A stretch of 64,000 bases of DNA from Streptomyces griseus (GCA_002154345.1 MUNB01000021.1:31029-95028); one strand, 5' to 3'. Positions 18,501 through 26,752 are shown, counted from the stretch's first letter. Notes: a model not told the origin generated them from the letters alone. Program-made: numbers and translations.

Positions 18501-20851
18501 CCGAGGGCGTCGGTCTCCGAGGCGAGGCGTCCGCCGGTGTCGTAGGTCCGGGTGACGGACTTGCCCGTCGCGTCGGTCGTCCGGGTCAGGTTCCCGGCGT
18601 CGTCGTAGACGTAGGCGGTGGTGTGGCCCGCCGGGTCCTTCGCCGAAGTCAACTGCTCGGCGCCGTTGTACTCGTAGCGTGTGGTGCGGCCCAGCGGGTC
18701 GGTCGCCGAGCTGAGCAGCCCGCGCCCGTCGTAGGCGTACGCCGTGGTGTAAGCGGCCGGGGTGGCGCCTGTGACGTTGCCGCGCGGGTCCGTCCGGGAC
18801 ACAACCCGCCCGGCCGCGTCGTACGTGAACGTCGTCCTGTTGCCCAGAGGGGTGGTGACCGAGGTTCGGTTGCCCGCCGCGTCGTAGCCGTAGGCCGTGG
18901 TCTTCCCGCGCGGGGTGGTGACGGTCGCGAGGGCGCCGAGTGCGGTGTGGGTGTAGTGGGTGACGCCGCCCATCGGGTCCGTCGTGGACTTCAGCTGGTT
19001 CGACGCGTTGTACGCGTACGCCGTCCGGTTGCGGCGGCCGTCGGTATGGCCGGTGACGTTGCCCGCGCTGTCGTAGGTCCAGCTCTCCTCGTATCCGAGG
19101 GCCGACGGGGCCTTCCGGGTGAGCATCCGGCCGGCGCTGTCGTACGTCATTGTCGTGGTGTTGCCGCGCTGGTCGGTGATGGCGACGGGCCGCAGCTCGC
19201 GGTCGTAGTCGTAGGTGACGCTCTTGCCGTAGGGATCGATGGAAGACATCAGGACGTTACCGGAGTAGACGTCCGTCCAGACGCCCCCGTCGGGGGCCGT
19301 GGTGTGCGACTCGCGGCTGCCGTCCCGGGTGAAGGTGGTGATCTTGCCCCTCTGGTCGGTCTGGGACGTGATCCGGCCGGAGGCGTCGTAGACGTTGCGG
19401 ACCGTCCCGCCTGCAGGGTCGGTGTACGAGGACAGCCGCTTCCCGGAGTCGTACGCGTACGAGGAGACCTTGCCCGCCGGGTCCGTCACCGAGGTCAGCA
19501 GACCGCCGGTGTAGTCGTACGTCACGGTTGTCGCGTCCGGCAGGGCCACCTTGGCCAGCAGGCCGTCGGTGCCGACGGTGAACGTGGTGGTGCGGCCGGC
19601 GGCGTCCTTGACGGAGGCGAGCCTGCCGGAGGCGTAGGTCAAGGTCAGTCCTTCTCCGGCCCGGTCGACCAGCGAGGTGAGCTGTCCGGTGCCCGAGAAG
19701 GTGTGCCGGGTGTGGTCGGGGGCGGTGAGGGTGAAGTCACTGGTGCCCCGGGCCAGTTTGACCGCTGATCCGGCCGGAGCGGTGTACGTCCCGTCGCTCT
19801 TCTGCGTGAAGACGAACGACGCCCCGTCGTCCGCGCGGTAGGTCACCTTCCCCGTCGCGACCGTCAGCTTCGAGTCGAACGGCGTCGCCCAGCCGCGCCC
19901 CAGCAGGCCGGCGGCCGCCGAGTCGGAGCGGTAGGTGCGCTCCAGGATCAGCGGTACACCGGGGCCGACCAGCGAGGCATCGGTGAGCTGCTCGAAGAAC
20001 ATCCCGGTCGCGGTGTTGACGGGGTCGGCGCGGTGGGCCTGCGCGTAGCAGGTGCAGATGCCGGCCTGCGCCCCGGGGATGTCGGGGGTGTAGAACGCCT
20101 CCACCAGTGGAGAGGTGGTGCCGCTCGGGCTCGACGTTCCGTCCGCGCCGGTGAGGAAGACCCAGGTGTAGTACTTCGTGCCGTCCTTCAGATGACCGCT
20201 CAGGTCGCTTCCGCTCCACCAGAAGCACTGGTCGGCCGGGTAGGAGTTGCCGGCCCACCACCCGTAGCACCAGACCCCGTTGTCCACGTAACGGCCCACC
20301 GGATCGTCGGTGGACCGCTTGATCTCCTGCTGGTGGACGAAGTTGCCCGCCTCGTCGACGACGTAGAACCACATGCCGGAGTACGAGGACGCCGTCGCCG
20401 TGGGCAGCTTGAGCTGACCGCCGATCGATAGCTTGCCCGGGTAGGCGATGGCCCGCGAGGTGATCCAGGTCGGGTTCCCCGTCGCCTGTGCGCCGGGTGG
20501 TGCGGCAGCTCTGTCCTCGGGTGCGGCGGACGCAGGGCCGCGCTCGGCGGGCTTCGACGGCCGGGCGTGCGGCGGGCCGGCCGGCTTCTCGATCGAGGGG
20601 GCATCGGCATAGGCCCTCAGGGGTGACAGCTCGTCCCGCTCCCGCTCCACCTGCCGGCGTCGCTCCGCGAGCGTCATCGCCTCGGGTGGCTTCGGGAGGT
20701 CGGCGGCGGTTCTCGCCGCGGGCGGTGTGACGGCCGAGGAGGCGGAGGGCGGTCGGTCCCGTGGGGAGGCCCAGGAGGGGGCGGTGCCCGAAACGGCCAG
20801 CAGCGCCAGAGTGAGGACGGTTGTGACAAGTCTTCGCGCTTGTGTGCGCAT
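15506..20851 (-). CDS. Secreted Rhs/YD-repeat polymorphic toxin
   Basis: 1781 aa. A signal peptide (about residues 1-28) and a Pro/Ala-rich linker lead to a DUF6531-type segment (DPVNTATGMFFEQ, LERTYRSD). More than 30 YD repeats follow, forming the beta-cage shell. The Rhs core then ends in PTVLTDPSGL (about 1518-1527), the conserved PxxxxDPxGL self-cleavage motif. The variable 254-residue tip carries a membrane-like stretch (IFGNGFVQGLKLPFEF) and a final domain of about 110 residues with VVAGHGWYV, GPGKSLPDYTV and VHLAICRKHC. That domain resembles the putative-adhesin Stv family, and its activity is unknown. AGGTGA precedes the ATG. Confidence 0.92.
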   Translation of the reverse strand: MRTQARRLVTTVLTLALLAVSGTAPSWASPRDRPPSASSAVTPPAARTAADLPKPPEAMTLAERRRQVERERDELSPLRAYADAPSIEKPAGPPHARPSKPAERGPASAAPEDRAAAPPGAQATGNPTWITSRAIAYPGKLSIGGQLKLPTATASSYSGMWFYVVDEAGNFVHQQEIKRSTDDPVGRYVDNGVWCYGWWAGNSYPADQCFWWSGSDLSGHLKDGTKYYTWVFLTGADGTSSPSGTTSPLVEAFYTPDIPGAQAGICTCYAQAHRADPVNTATGMFFEQLTDASLVGPGVPLILERTYRSDSAAAGLLGRGWATPFDSKLTVATGKVTYRADDGASFVFTQKSDGTYTAPAGSAVKLARGTSDFTLTAPDHTRHTFSGTGQLTSLVDRAGEGLTLTYASGRLASVKDAAGRTTTFTVGTDGLLAKVALPDATTVTYDYTGGLLTSVTDPAGKVSSYAYDSGKRLSSYTDPAGGTVRNVYDASGRITSQTDQRGKITTFTRDGSRESHTTAPDGGVWTDVYSGNVLMSSIDPYGKSVTYDYDRELRPVAITDQRGNTTTMTYDSAGRMLTRKAPSALGYEESWTYDSAGNVTGHTDGRRNRTAYAYNASNQLKSTTDPMGGVTHYTHTALGALATVTTPRGKTTAYGYDAAGNRTSVTTPLGNRTTFTYDAAGRVVSRTDPRGNVTGATPAAYTTAYAYDGRGLLSSATDPLGRTTRYEYNGAEQLTSAKDPAGHTTAYVYDDAGNLTRTTDATGKSVTRTYDTGGRLASETDALGNKATYTYDKVGRLLTAVAPRGNAPGADPAAYTTSYGYDAAGNRTRVTDPAGKTTTTTYDAVNRALVVTDPLKHTTGYAYDANDNVTRVTDALGKAVTSAYDENNRLSSTTDQLTKTTTYAYDDDGNLLSRTSPLGNKESWTYDDDGRRATAIDPRGNAAGATPTQYATSYGYDPAGNPTTVEDPLGGKGSTTFDAVGNVTGRSDADGRRTSYGYDDLDRLTTVTAPGGAVTAYAYDTVGNLTSRTDANDHVTVYGYDDARRLTTVTDPLERVTRYAYDADSHLTGKTTPRGSTGYTFDQRGLPTKIDYSDTTPDVTFGYDDAGRMTARANATISEDFGYDAVGNLTKTRGFAYTYDAAGQILTRKYSDGNTIAYTYDPDGRTATMKADGTTTTYSWDQAGRLTGSALPNTETENRTYDRAGRLTAVTTIKAGTTITRTAQTLSAAGLPTRTDVTRAGVGTGGWDLTYDVAGRLASGCYPQPWIAGCAASRTTSYTYDEVGNRLTSTLGTTSTSYAYDAADQLTSTTTGATTTPHTYDAEGNRAKAGANTYTYDLAGRMSAASIAGSGYAYDHDATGNQVAVSKGGTVTNRTQWDPNGPLPVLATEYDSAWTAKQSYRYDPLGQPASTRNGAGAVFYYHHDSQGSPVGVTSANGAMHQRWAYDPYGTRVLGTTVGGAPASTPSYTGARYEASTGDLDLHARQYTPSTGRFDRPDPATRSLTTPYVSGYAYADNQPTVLTDPSGLTPVPGDDGNGHVDSLGEGLKIFGNGFVQGLKLPFEFVGDLHGAFTGQNGGAGAFVDKYLPVRPAYRLYRAEYMLRQQGCDALADLYGEAAEELTQQIAVTGIGGLTGWRRTAVTPELRGHDIPTHGKGVGPAAERLPGGRPDGQAVVAGHGWYVRGTGDTDMPSGTWGYFYVADGVGLRQSVGLAIEQGKKIKPTEIVGPGKSLPDYTVAPGSDLRMLSGSITVSKETLLSEILKPHMGPVHLAICRKHCDPRR

Positions 20852-21131
20852 GGTGCATCACCTGTGTGTAGATCATGAATATGTTCGAGGTGATGCTTGG
20901 TCCGAGAGCGGATCGGACTAACGCGGAACGCGGGCTACGGCTTGATCGCGACGGTGGGCCGGTCGGGCTCGGGCACAGGTGCGCTGGTGGCGCGAGAAGA
21001 GGGGTCATGCCTGATTCGTGATTGGCGTGAACACGCTCTCGGGTGAGGAACGCCGTGCGTGAACCCTCCCGGACGGGCCGGGAAACGGTGCGCAACGGTC
21101 GGGCGTCGGCGCCGCGCTCACGGGCGCTGGG

Positions 21132-21878
21132 TCAGTCGTCGTCGCCGTCCCGGTCGTCGCCGCGGTCGTCACGGTCGTCGTTCCGGTCGTCCGCGCGGTC
21201 GTCCCGGTCGTCGCCGTCGTCGTCGCGGTCCACGGTGACCTTGCCGGTCTTCGCGTCGACGCGCAGTTCGTGCTGCCTGCCGTCCTTGCCCGTGATGTCG
21301 ACGTCCCAGCGCAGGACGTCGCCCCGGCCGCCGTTGTCGTCGTCATCGTCATCGTCGTCCAGGTCGATCGAGGTGATCGTGCCGGGCGCGGTCTTCAGGG
21401 CGGCGGCCGCCGCCTGGTTCAGGGTCACGGCGGCGGACCGGGGCGCGTGGCTGTCGCGGTCGTCGTTGTCGTCGTCGCGGGTCTTCAGGACCTTGCCGGT
21501 GGTGGCGTCCACCGTCACGTCGTGCCAGGTGCCGCCGGAGCCGCGGACGTCCAGCTCCCAGACCGCCCGGCCGTCGTGGTCGTCGTCGTCATCGTCCAGC
21601 TCGGCCTCGGTGACCGTGCCGGGGACGCTCTTCAGGGCGGCGGCGACGGCCTGGTCGAGGGTGATCCGGGTGCTCTTCGCGGCGGCCGGGGCCCGGTCGC
21701 CGGAAGCGGCTTCCGTGCGGTCGCCGGACGTGTTGTCGTCGGCGAGGCTCACGGTGCCCGCGCTCCTGGTGGACGTGCGCTCGCCGTCGCCGCTGTCCGC
21801 GAGAGCGACGGTGGCGGCGGTGGTGCCGCCGATGAGAACGGCCGCGGTGATCGCTGCGATGGTGACGTTGCGCTTCAT
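21132..21878 (-). CDS. Secreted Asp-rich protein with two PepSY domains
   Basis: 248 aa. An N-terminal signal peptide (to about residue 27) is followed by two PepSY domains at about 71-133 and 151-217. They are internal duplicates, each with LxQAxAAALKxxPG and VTVDATTGKV-type motifs and a run of 6-8 Asp at the same place. The C-terminus is a DDR-repeat tail of about 30 residues. PepSY proteins act outside the membrane and often modulate peptidases or sense envelope state. The Asp runs suggest divalent-cation binding (inference). GGAGGAA precedes the ATG. It is divergent from the two-component system. Confidence 0.88.
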   Translation of the reverse strand: MKRNVTIAAITAAVLIGGTTAATVALADSGDGERTSTRSAGTVSLADDNTSGDRTEAASGDRAPAAAKSTRITLDQAVAAALKSVPGTVTEAELDDDDDDHDGRAVWELDVRGSGGTWHDVTVDATTGKVLKTRDDDNDDRDSHAPRSAAVTLNQAAAAALKTAPGTITSIDLDDDDDDDDNGGRGDVLRWDVDITGKDGRQHELRVDAKTGKVTVDRDDDGDDRDDRADDRNDDRDDRGDDRDGDDD

Positions 21879-21946
21879 GAGGTTCCTCCCCGAGAGCTGC
21901 TGTGCTGTTCGACGGGTTCCACACTGCCGGGGCGATGCTGAACGCA

Positions 21947-21978
21947 ACCTGAAGCCACCTGAAGCCTTCTTCAGGTGG
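21947..21978. promoter_or_regulatory. Probable operator: 10-bp tandem repeats plus palindrome
   Basis: ACCTGAAGCC is repeated head to tail at 21947-21956 and 21957-21966. The second copy is the left arm of a perfect 10-bp inverted repeat (21955-21964 with 21969-21978, 4-nt loop). Tandem repeats of about one helical turn are typical binding sites for OmpR/PhoB regulators. This one lies in the 119-bp gap between the PepSY gene and the response regulator, so autoregulation of both is likely (inference). Confidence 0.6.
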
Positions 21979-21997
21979 AGTTTGCGAGGCTGTGCGC

Positions 21998-22660
21998 ATG
22001 CGCCTGTTGATCGTGGAGGACGAGAAGCGCCTCGCGGTGTCCCTGGCCAGGGGACTCACCGCCGAGGGCTTTGCCGTGGATGTCGTGCACGACGGGCTCG
22101 AAGGGCTGCACCGGGCGAGCGAGGGCGGTTACGACCTGGTGATCCTCGACATCATGCTGCCCGGCATGAACGGCTACCGGGTCTGCTCGAACCTGCGCGC
22201 CGCCGGACACGAGGTGCCGATCCTCATGCTGACCGCCAAGGACGGCGAGTACGACGAGGCCGAGGGCCTGGACACCGGCGCCGACGACTATCTGACCAAG
22301 CCCTTCAGCTACGTCGTCCTCGTCGCCCGGGTGCGCGCCCTGCTGCGCCGGCGCGGGGCCGGAAGCGCCGCGCCCGTCCTGACCGTCGGCTCCCTGCGCA
22401 TCGACACCGCCGCCCGCCGGGTCCACCGCGGCGAGGACGAATACGCCCTCACCGCCAAGGAGTTCGCCGTGCTGGAGCAACTCGCCCTGCGCGCCGGGCA
22501 GGTGGTCAGCAAGGCGGAGATCCTGGAGCACGTCTGGGACTTCGCCTACGACGGCGACCCGAACATCGTCGAGGTCTACATCTCCACCCTGCGCCGCAAG
22601 TTGGGCGCCGCCGTCATCCGTACGGTGCGCGGCGCAGGCTACCGGCTGGAGGCGGCATGA
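21998..22660 (+). CDS. OmpR/PhoB-family response regulator
   Basis: 220 aa. The receiver domain (1-115) has the acidic pocket VEDE, phosphoacceptor Asp51 in LDIMLPG, the Thr in MLTAKD and the Lys in TKPF. The winged-helix DNA-binding domain (about 125-218) ends VRGAGYRLEAA. ATG at 21998 is chosen over GTG at 21992 for spacing from GCGAGG. The stop overlaps the kinase start as ATGA. It probably binds the repeats just upstream and controls the divergent PepSY gene. Confidence 0.93.
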   Translation: MRLLIVEDEKRLAVSLARGLTAEGFAVDVVHDGLEGLHRASEGGYDLVILDIMLPGMNGYRVCSNLRAAGHEVPILMLTAKDGEYDEAEGLDTGADDYLTKPFSYVVLVARVRALLRRRGAGSAAPVLTVGSLRIDTAARRVHRGEDEYALTAKEFAVLEQLALRAGQVVSKAEILEHVWDFAYDGDPNIVEVYISTLRRKLGAAVIRTVRGAGYRLEAA

Positions 22661-24117
22661 GGTCCGTCCGGGCCAGGGCCGCCATCGGCGCCACCCTGGT
22701 CGTCGCCGTCGCCCTGGTCGCGGCCGGACTCGCCGTCCTCCTCGTCCTGCGGGCCAACCTGATCGACCAGGCGGACCTCCAGGCCGAGGTGGCGGCCCGC
22801 GAGGCGGCCGGACAGCTCGCCACGGGCACGCCGTACGAGGACGTGGAGCTGGACGACGAGGAGGACCACCCGGTCCAGGTGACCGACGAGGAGGACCGGG
22901 TCGTCATCGTCTCCAAGGACCTGAAGGCCGTCACCGGCACCGGCGCGAGCGGCGTCACCCCGGCGCCCTCGGCCTCGGCGGGGGCCACCCCGTCACCGGG
23001 CGACGATGACGACGGGGACGACGACGCCGACGACGACGGGGACGAGGACCGCGGCCGGCCGGGCCGGGGCGAGGTCTCCTCCGACGACCCGGACTTCTCC
23101 GACGGCACGGCCACCGTGGGCCGCACCACCGCCGACTACCGCTTCGCCGCCGTCGAGGCGACCACCCCCGACGGTGTCACCCTCACCGTGTACGCGGGCG
23201 CGCCGCTCGCCGCCGAGCAGGAGGCGGTGAACACCGTGCGCGGGGCCATGCTCACCGGGCTGCCGCTGCTCCTGGTCGTCGTCGCCGGGGTGACCTGGCT
23301 GGTGACCCGCCGGGCCCTGCGGCCGGTCGAGGGCATCCGCCGCGAGATGGCGGCGATCACCGCGTCCGAGGACCTGGCCCGCCGGGTGCCGGAGCCCGGT
23401 TCGCGGGACGAGATCGCGGCGCTGGCCCGGACGACGAACGAGACGCTGACGGTCCTGGAGGCGTCGGTGGAGCGGCAGCGGAGGTTCGTCGCGGACGCCT
23501 CGCACGAGCTGCGTTCCCCGATCGCCTCGCTGCGCACCCAGCTGGAGGTGGCCGAGGCCCACCCGGAGCTGCTGGACCTGCCGGGCGCGGTCGCCGACAC
23601 CGTACGGCTCCAGGTGCTGGCGGCGGACCTGCTGCTGCTCGCCCGGCTGGACGCGGGGGAGAAGCCCGGGAGCGCGACGGTGGAGCTGGGCGCACTGGTC
23701 CGGGAGGAGGTGTCGCAGCGGGCCGGGGACCGGATCGCGGTGCGGGTGGAGGTGCCGGAGGGCGGCGCGTTCGAGGTGAACGGGTCGCGCGGGCAGCTGT
23801 CCCGGGTGATCGGCAATCTGCTGGACAACGCCCAGCGGCACGCCGAGGGGAGTGTCGCGGTGTCGGTGGCGGCCGACGGGCACGGTGTGCGGGTGGAGGT
23901 CCGGGACGACGGGGCCGGTGTGCCCGAGGAGGAGCGGGAGCGGATCTTCGAGCGGTTCGTCCGGCTCGACGACGCCCGCAGCCGGGACGACGGCGGGGCC
24001 GGTCTGGGCCTCGCCATCGCCCGGGACGTCGCCTCGCGCCACGGCGGCACGCTGACGGTGCACCGGGCGGCCGAGGGCGGTGCGGCCTTCCGGCTGTGGC
24101 TGCCCCGCCCGTCCTGA
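22657..24117 (+). CDS. Sensor histidine kinase with Asp-rich sensor domain
   Basis: 486 aa. TM1 is about 9-32, the extracytoplasmic domain 33-197, TM2 198-217, then HAMP and HisKA with His283 in DASHELRSP. The HATPase domain has the N-box NLLDNAQRHA, DDGAGVPEEE and GGAGLGLAI. The sensor loop contains an almost purely acidic run at about 116-131 and other acidic clusters. This matches the Asp runs of the divergently encoded PepSY protein. A cation or cationic-peptide signal is plausible but inferred. It is coupled to the response regulator by a 4-bp overlap. Confidence 0.92.
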   Translation: MRSVRARAAIGATLVVAVALVAAGLAVLLVLRANLIDQADLQAEVAAREAAGQLATGTPYEDVELDDEEDHPVQVTDEEDRVVIVSKDLKAVTGTGASGVTPAPSASAGATPSPGDDDDGDDDADDDGDEDRGRPGRGEVSSDDPDFSDGTATVGRTTADYRFAAVEATTPDGVTLTVYAGAPLAAEQEAVNTVRGAMLTGLPLLLVVVAGVTWLVTRRALRPVEGIRREMAAITASEDLARRVPEPGSRDEIAALARTTNETLTVLEASVERQRRFVADASHELRSPIASLRTQLEVAEAHPELLDLPGAVADTVRLQVLAADLLLLARLDAGEKPGSATVELGALVREEVSQRAGDRIAVRVEVPEGGAFEVNGSRGQLSRVIGNLLDNAQRHAEGSVAVSVAADGHGVRVEVRDDGAGVPEEERERIFERFVRLDDARSRDDGGAGLGLAIARDVASRHGGTLTVHRAAEGGAAFRLWLPRPS

Positions 24118-24130
24118 TCCGCCCCGGCGG

Positions 24131-24607
24131 CTACGGCTTGCCGCGCTTGCCGCGCAGGTGTTCCGCGATCGGGGTCAGTGCCGCGTGCAGCTCGGCCAGC
24201 GCCTCGGGGGACAGCAGGTCCATGAAGTGCTGCCGCACCGAGCCGACGTGGTGCGGGGCGACCTTCCGCATGGTCTCCGCGCCGTGCTCGGTGAGGACCG
24301 CGAACAGTCCGCGCCGGTCCGACTCGCAGTGCGTACGCCGCACGAGACCGGCGGTCTCCATGCGGGTGATCTGGTGCGAGAGCCGGCTCTTGGACTGCAG
24401 GGTGGCGGCGGCGAGGTCGCTCATCCGCATCCGCTGGTCGTCCGACTCGGAGAGGTTGACCAGGATCTCGTAGTCGTTCATGGTCAGGCCGAACGGCTGG
24501 AGGTCTTTCTCCAGCTGGTGCATCAGCAGCCTGCTGACGTCCAGGTGGGTGCGCCAGGCGCACTGCTCCGTGTCGCTCAGCCAGCGGGTGGCCGTCTCGG
24601 TCTCCAT
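24131..24607 (-). CDS. MarR-family transcriptional regulator
   Basis: 158-aa winged-helix dimeric repressor. The wHTH has MRMSDLAAATLQSKSRLSHQITRMETAGLV as recognition region and a wing with RRTHCESDRRGLFAVLTEHG. Ligand unknown. ATG at 24607 is the only sensible start. It converges on the sensor kinase gene (13 bp between stops) and lies upstream of the AIM24 genes on the same strand, but 104 bp intervene after its own start, so it is probably a separate unit. Confidence 0.9.
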   Translation of the reverse strand: METETATRWLSDTEQCAWRTHLDVSRLLMHQLEKDLQPFGLTMNDYEILVNLSESDDQRMRMSDLAAATLQSKSRLSHQITRMETAGLVRRTHCESDRRGLFAVLTEHGAETMRKVAPHHVGSVRQHFMDLLSPEALAELHAALTPIAEHLRGKRGKP

Positions 24608-24711
24608 ATATGGATTCTACCTAAGAAGTTGAAAGCCGGACGAAATCGGGGAGATCTGGGGAGTGTGACCATCGGCGCACACGTTCGACGTCACACTCCG
24701 CAGACTACCGC

Positions 24712-25473
24712 TCACAACCCGAAGCGACGCTGGAGGTCCCCCAGCTGGCCGGGCATGCGCGGGCCGGATCCGGGGTGGCCGCCGCCCGGAACGCCCGGCT
24801 CGTTGGGCACCGCACCCGTCGTCCGCTCCGCCATCAGCGCCTCGCTCGACTGCATCAGCACCGTGCCCGCCCCGACGAACTCGAACTGGTGCTCCTCGCC
24901 CGACGTCCCGCCGATCCCCGTGAGCGACCGGATCCCGCCCATCACGCCCGTCATGTAGCCGTGGTCGTAGTGGTGGCACGGCGAGGGGCAGTCGGCCCAG
25001 CCCACCAGCGCCTGCGGATCCACCCGCAGCGGCGGCTCCATGAAGACCACCGGCCCGTTCGACGCGGCCACGAACTTCCCCGTACCGATCAGCGTCACGA
25101 ACCCCGGCACGATCGACTGCTTCAGCGCCAGCGACGGCTGGTACGCCAGCAGGTTCCCGGACCGGATGGTGAGGTTGCCGTCGTCCAGGTCGAAGGAGTT
25201 CACATCGAACGCCCGGTCCGCCAGCAGCATCTTCCCGCTGCCCTCGGCCACCACCCAGTCGCTCGCGTGCAGCGGCGAATGGAAGCTGGAACGCACCAGC
25301 CGCTCGAACCGGCCGTGCCCGATGCCGTCGAAGTTGATCTGCCCGTAGTAGGCGATCATCTTGCCCTTCTGCAGGAACCACTGGCTCCCCTTGAGCTCCA
25401 CGCAGAAGGTGTAGGAGTTGACGTTGTCGTCCGACGGCAGCGTCATCGGATCGAAGACCACGGGCGTGCTCAC
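24712..25473 (-). CDS. AIM24-family protein (third of three)
   Basis: 253-aa beta-rich protein of the AIM24/TerB-like family (beta-helix or jelly-roll fold). It has the usual QWFLQKGKMIAYYG, GHGRFERLV, and a C-terminal GEEHQFEFVGAGTVLMQSSE. A Gly/Pro-rich tail of about 40 residues ends DLQRRFGL. It also has a CPSPCHHYDHGY insertion that could bind metal, absent from the two neighbours. GTG at 25473 overlaps the previous stop (GTGA). Molecular function is unknown for the bacterial family. Confidence 0.85.
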   Translation of the reverse strand: MSTPVVFDPMTLPSDDNVNSYTFCVELKGSQWFLQKGKMIAYYGQINFDGIGHGRFERLVRSSFHSPLHASDWVVAEGSGKMLLADRAFDVNSFDLDDGNLTIRSGNLLAYQPSLALKQSIVPGFVTLIGTGKFVAASNGPVVFMEPPLRVDPQALVGWADCPSPCHHYDHGYMTGVMGGIRSLTGIGGTSGEEHQFEFVGAGTVLMQSSEALMAERTTGAVPNEPGVPGGGHPGSGPRMPGQLGDLQRRFGL

Positions 25474-26120
25474 AGCTTCTCCTCCGACGCCTGGACGTAC
25501 ACCGCACCACTGCCGCTCAGCTCCAGCTGGAACGCCTCGCCGGAGCCCCGTCCCACCATGTCCCGCCAGCCGACCGCCGTGGACAGCTTGTTCCGGACCT
25601 CCCCGTGGTGGGCCACATAGGCCTGCGGGTCCACATGGACGTCCCGGCCCGGGGTGATCGGCAGTTCGATCACCCCGCCGTGCGCCATCACCGCGACCGC
25701 GCCGTGCCCCTTGAGGGTGGTGGTGAACAGGCCCTGGCCGGTCACCTGGCCGCGCACCATGCCCATCACCCCGCCCTGGGAGCCCATGAACATCGTGCCC
25801 TGCTGGAGCGTCCCGTCGAAGGCGAGGAGCCGGTCGGCCTCCACGTACAGGGTGTCGCCGGAGAGGTTGATCACCTGGATGTGGTGGCCGCCGTGGCCGA
25901 ACATCACCGTGCCCGAGCCCTCGACCGTCATCAGCGGTGTCGCCTCGCCCGCCACCCGGCGGCCGATCATCGACGCGAAGCCGCCCTGGCCGCCCTGGAT
26001 GTTCGGGGTGAACGACACCTCGCCCCGGTACGCCAGCATCGCGCCGCGCTGGCTGAACAGCTTCTGGCCCGGGGCGAGCGTGGCCTCGACCATCTTGGAG
26101 TTGATCTCCCGGAACGGCAT
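25470..26120 (-). CDS. AIM24-family protein (second of three)
   Basis: 216 aa, cytoplasmic, all-beta by appearance. Motifs are QKLFSQRGAMLAYRG, GLFTTTLKGHGAVAVMAHGG, DPQAYVAHHG and GSGEAFQLELSGSGAVYVQASE. These align closely with the gene upstream. Start ATG at 26120 overlaps the preceding stop by one base (TGATG). The three genes are thus a tightly coupled operon, and the products may form a hetero-oligomer (inference). Confidence 0.86.
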   Translation of the reverse strand: MPFREINSKMVEATLAPGQKLFSQRGAMLAYRGEVSFTPNIQGGQGGFASMIGRRVAGEATPLMTVEGSGTVMFGHGGHHIQVINLSGDTLYVEADRLLAFDGTLQQGTMFMGSQGGVMGMVRGQVTGQGLFTTTLKGHGAVAVMAHGGVIELPITPGRDVHVDPQAYVAHHGEVRNKLSTAVGWRDMVGRGSGEAFQLELSGSGAVYVQASEEKL

Positions 26121-26752
26121 CAGACATCGCCTCCGACGGTGTTGCGCTCGCTCGGCTGTACGTAGACCAGTCCATCGCCCTCGAAGCGGATCTGGAACGC
26201 CTCGCCGGAGCCCTCGCCCATCAGCGTCCGGAAGTTCACGCCCGACTGGAAGCTCTGCTGGAGCCGCCCCTGGTGGGCGATGTACGCGCCGGGGTCCACC
26301 GTCAGCGGATACTGCGGCGACACCCGCAGCAGCACCGCCGTGCCGTCCGACATGATCGCCGCCTGCCCGGTGCCCTCCACCGTGGTGGTGAACAGGCCGT
26401 TGCCGCTCGCCCCGCCGCGCAGCCCGGTGAAGGTGGTGCCCGTGCGCAGTCCGGCGTCGGTGGCCAGCAGATTGCTCGCCTCCACGTACAGCTTGTCGCC
26501 GTGCAACGCGACCAGGTTGATCTCGCTCGCCCGGTCGGCGAAGTAGCAGGTGCCCTGCCCGGACACCTCCATCACGGTCATCTGTTCGCCGGTCAGCCGA
26601 CGGGTCACCATGCCGCGGAGCCCCTCACCGCCGGCGGTCATCTTCTTGAAGGTCATCCGGCCGTCGTACGCGACCATCGAGCCGTTCTTCGCCTTGACGG
26701 AATCGCCGGCCAGATCGACGGCGAGCGTCTTGCTGCCTTGGAGTCGGAACAT
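26120..26752 (-). CDS. AIM24-family protein (first of three)
   Basis: 210 aa. Motifs are KNGSMVAYDGRMTFKK, GLFTTTVEGTGQAAIMSDG, DPGAYIAHQG and GSGEAFQIRFEGDGLVYVQPSE. It is the closest relative of the following gene, so a tandem duplication is likely. ATG at 26752 (MFRLQGSK) is chosen. GTG at 26758 would add two residues. Neither has a recognisable ribosome binding site, so the operon may begin leaderless. Function unknown. Confidence 0.84.
   Translation of the reverse strand: MFRLQGSKTLAVDLAGDSVKAKNGSMVAYDGRMTFKKMTAGGEGLRGMVTRRLTGEQMTVMEVSGQGTCYFADRASEINLVALHGDKLYVEASNLLATDAGLRTGTTFTGLRGGASGNGLFTTTVEGTGQAAIMSDGTAVLLRVSPQYPLTVDPGAYIAHQGRLQQSFQSGVNFRTLMGEGSGEAFQIRFEGDGLVYVQPSERNTVGGDV

Noticed and set aside
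16350-19700. Repeated units resembling a CRISPR or VNTR array
   Set aside because: The periodic sequence is coding: YD repeats of 20-23 residues that vary in sequence. There are no identical repeats with unique spacers.
15494-19768. A 1424-codon open frame antisense to the Rhs gene
   Set aside because: The Val/Gly/Arg-rich product mirrors the YD repeats on the other strand. The minus-strand protein has a signal peptide, domains and a good start.
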